Positions 62,101 through 64,000 of a stretch of 64,000 nucleotides of DNA are shown here, one piece after another; position 1 is the first letter of the stretch, and each line of letters starts with the position of its first letter. The stretch is taken from the NCBI GenBank assembly GCA_017506865.1, contig JAFCMP010000156.1, positions 62,001 through 126,000 on the forward strand, given 5' to 3'. This DNA comes from Tribonema minus. Lineage: Eukaryota; Sar; Xanthophyceae; Tribonematales; Tribonemataceae. The notes under the pieces are model-generated. The model was given only the letters and a program-made list of their open reading frames with translations, did no database searches and was not told the DNA's origin. The translations under genes and the position numbers were made by a program.

Positions 62101-63949
62101 ACCGTCGCAGCACTGGCGATGGGAAGACTTCTACGTCCGTCTTGGTTGCGCCAGCCAGCGGATAACATGTACGAGGTGCTGATGACAATGACGGCGCAAA
62201 CTCTATGCTTATCTTGATTGCCTCATACAAAGCCCCTCCCCCGCCTTTACCGCCAGGAGCAAAGAAGCATCCATTGACATTCATGCAACAACGTGGTAGC
62301 GCATCCTGACAACACAAATGGGAACAACATCCACGTGCCAATCACTGCTGTGAACATACCGTTCTGAACATACTGACGTACATGACTAAGGGAACCGTCT
62401 GCGCCCATGACTAGCTTCAATTTAATGCCTGGTGCCATCATGATTGAGATGCCAGAACGCTATAAGGTCCAGTTTACAAAAGGCCTGGACTGCGCTGGTG
62501 CCAGCGGCAACTTGCGAGTGCACATGCTATGGACAGCAACATGCAGTGGTGGTGGTGCTGCAGCAACAATCCAGCATGCATGCATATGATACAAAAGACT
62601 GATTGCAGACCATCAGTGCTGTGAGCTCTTCATCTCTTCGAATACGCTTATTCTGCGGACGTGCAATCAATCGTGTAACTCAGCCTGAAACCACAATGTT
62701 TTGTGCAGTTGCATGACTCAGGAAAAGCAGCACAAGTGAGCACGAACGCAAATAGGGCCCTTCATCAAGTATCAAGTGCTGCTGCGGGCCTGAGGGTTAA
62801 CATTCTCGATTACTTCAACTTTTTTTTATTGTTGCACCTGCCTGCGGCGCACCGCGCCACCTGCTTTGTGGCCTTCAAAGTCTGGCAATCACAGCAAAAC
62901 CACCATTACTGATCAAACAAACACTGTAAATCAACTGCCACGTCAGACTCACTGTTGGAGTCCCAGGCAGCTGCCCGTTGCGCGGAGCCACTATACTTGG
63001 TGGCCTTGGCGCGCACCGCACATACGCCGCCGCCCGCCGCCACTTTTGCCAACCCTTTGGCCGAGCCTTGTGCGAATCGCGGCGAGCAATGCTGCGCAGC
63101 TCTTTCAGCAAGTTGCGCCTGAAGGGGATGATGAGCGGTGCTACATCTGAGGTTTTACAGCCACTGTAATTTCAAAGCAGAGCTAGATATTCCACAGTGC
63201 ATTTGCACTGTGAACCCTGATCATGTGACAGGCAGAGCTCTGCATGGCACGCACGTATGTCAGCATGGAGGCCACTTGGAACATCCATACAGTCCTGATT
63301 AGACAATTGTGGTCGCACAAGCTTGATCACAGTGAGCGGCAGGCGCATGATGGCTGGCTGACATTTGTGTTGCTGGGGTATGGGTATGTGATATGCAACT
63401 TCATCGGCACGTCAAACTCATGCAGACCTGCGCATGCAGCAGGCAAGCAGCCATCGCCTCTCTGCCATCATCATAGCACCAACAGTATTTTCGGGTTGCT
63501 GGGTTATGGGTATGTATTGTGCAGGTTTGACATCGTGCACCGCATCCATACCAGTTGCAGACATGCACGTCTCTTGTCGCCATCACAAGGTCCAGATTGT
63601 CTGCTGTGCCCTGACATGTATACTTCGAAGTACTTAAACTTCAGCCATGAGGTATCCCATCGCGCATCTCTCCATGATGTAAGGAAAACTCAAGGATTCC
63701 CTCCTAAGGTCTGTAACCGTCGTCCTTACAATTAGCTGCAAGCTGAACACACAGAATATGCAGCGGATAGGCCTGATTCTTACCTCTCGTTCCACCCTGG
63801 CAGCAAAGGCAAACGCCTCCGCTAGCAGATCCATGTCCAACTGATCTTTGTGTGAGCCTGCTTTGATGCACAACCGGGACAAGGGTTGCACCTTGAGTGC
63901 AGCACAGCATAGTTGTGGGGAGCCCTTAATGGCCTCCGCGGACGCCTCT
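59108..63949 (-). CDS. Unidentified Ser/Ala-rich protein with coiled-coil C terminus (3' part)
   Basis: Minus-strand exons are about 63949-63784, 63118-62953, 61582-61503, 60012-59849 and 59285-59108. Donors and acceptors are clean (GAG|GTAAGA, TTCAG, ACA|GTGAGT, CTGCAG, AAG|GTGCGC, CACAG, AG|GTGCGT, TGCAG) and all phases agree. The stop is TGA at 59110-59108. The protein piece is about 250 residues. The first exon is helical (DMDLLAEAFAFAARVERE). The middle is low-complexity, Ser/Arg/Ala-rich (KRRHSASTAK, RSHSMSAQSATSSASSA). The tail is a coiled coil (MDELAKNLQTG, SLRRQLADSRSSMESSKQAL). The upstream part leaves the window. I do not recognise the family; a structural or scaffold role is only a guess. 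Confidence 0.65.
60215..60449. mobile_element. Short inverted-repeat element (MITE-like), 235 bp
   Basis: It has ends TAGGGTTGCCAAAACCGTA and, inverted, TACCGTTTTGGCAACCCTA, which match at 18 of 19 positions. The interior is AT-rich with further TACCGTA-like words. TATATTA lies next to both ends (60206-60212 and 60451-60457) and may be the target duplication, with 1-2 bases of uncertainty. It lies in an intron of the minus-strand gene and carries no coding sequence. Confidence 0.7.
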
Positions 63950-64000
63950 AGAGTACTGATTGATCATGCTGAGTTCTTCATAATGCGCTTCGGCCTCACA

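Overview
The window looks like nuclear DNA of an intron-rich eukaryote, most likely a green alga, though the species cannot be named from sequence. Pointers are many short GT-AG exons with TGCAG-type acceptors, several GC-AG introns, TGTAA motifs downstream of some stop codons, a (TTAGGG)4 tract, and host proteins of common eukaryotic families: methionine aminopeptidase 2, a SERINC-type membrane protein, and an EGF/Ig-like type I membrane protein. Gene models were rebuilt by eye from splice sites and reading-frame phase, so every exon chain is an inference. The phases close exactly in all of them.

Layout. 1-4972 (+): 3' part of a MetAP2 gene, nine exons. 5000-13890: gene-poor DNA holding a frame-broken leucine-rich-repeat gene copy (7107-8254, -) with an inverted partial copy, a long unidentified ORF (8941-9933, +), three terminal exons of an unidentified gene (11096-12786, -), and a dispersed repeat in three copies. 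13891-16417: an element with long AGAGTA-rich terminal inverted repeats. 16611-26071 (+): a complete, very young Ty3/gypsy-type LTR retrotransposon. 26622-28413 (+): an alanine-rich coiled-coil ORF with a frame break. 29886-46324 (+): the complete EGF/Ig-like membrane protein gene, about 22 exons. 49424-58235 (-): a SERINC gene lacking an identifiable last exon. 59108-63949 (-): 3' part of an unidentified gene with a coiled-coil C terminus.

The standout is the retrotransposon. Its Pol polyprotein carries a full cytosine-C5 DNA methyltransferase domain ahead of protease, reverse transcriptase, RNase H and integrase. Its C-terminal chromodomain is split by one in-frame TAG, after which the same frame runs on for 271 codons with Tudor-like sequence. 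The element thus combines a DNA-methylating enzyme with likely chromatin-reading modules. The two LTRs are identical by eye and flanked by a 4-bp duplication.

A second theme is local duplication across exon-intron boundaries. In the MetAP2 gene and at several places in the EGF/Ig gene, the 3' end of an exon plus its splice donor is repeated in tandem in the following intron, in progressively decayed copies. This may be how introns grow and alternative exons arise in this genome.
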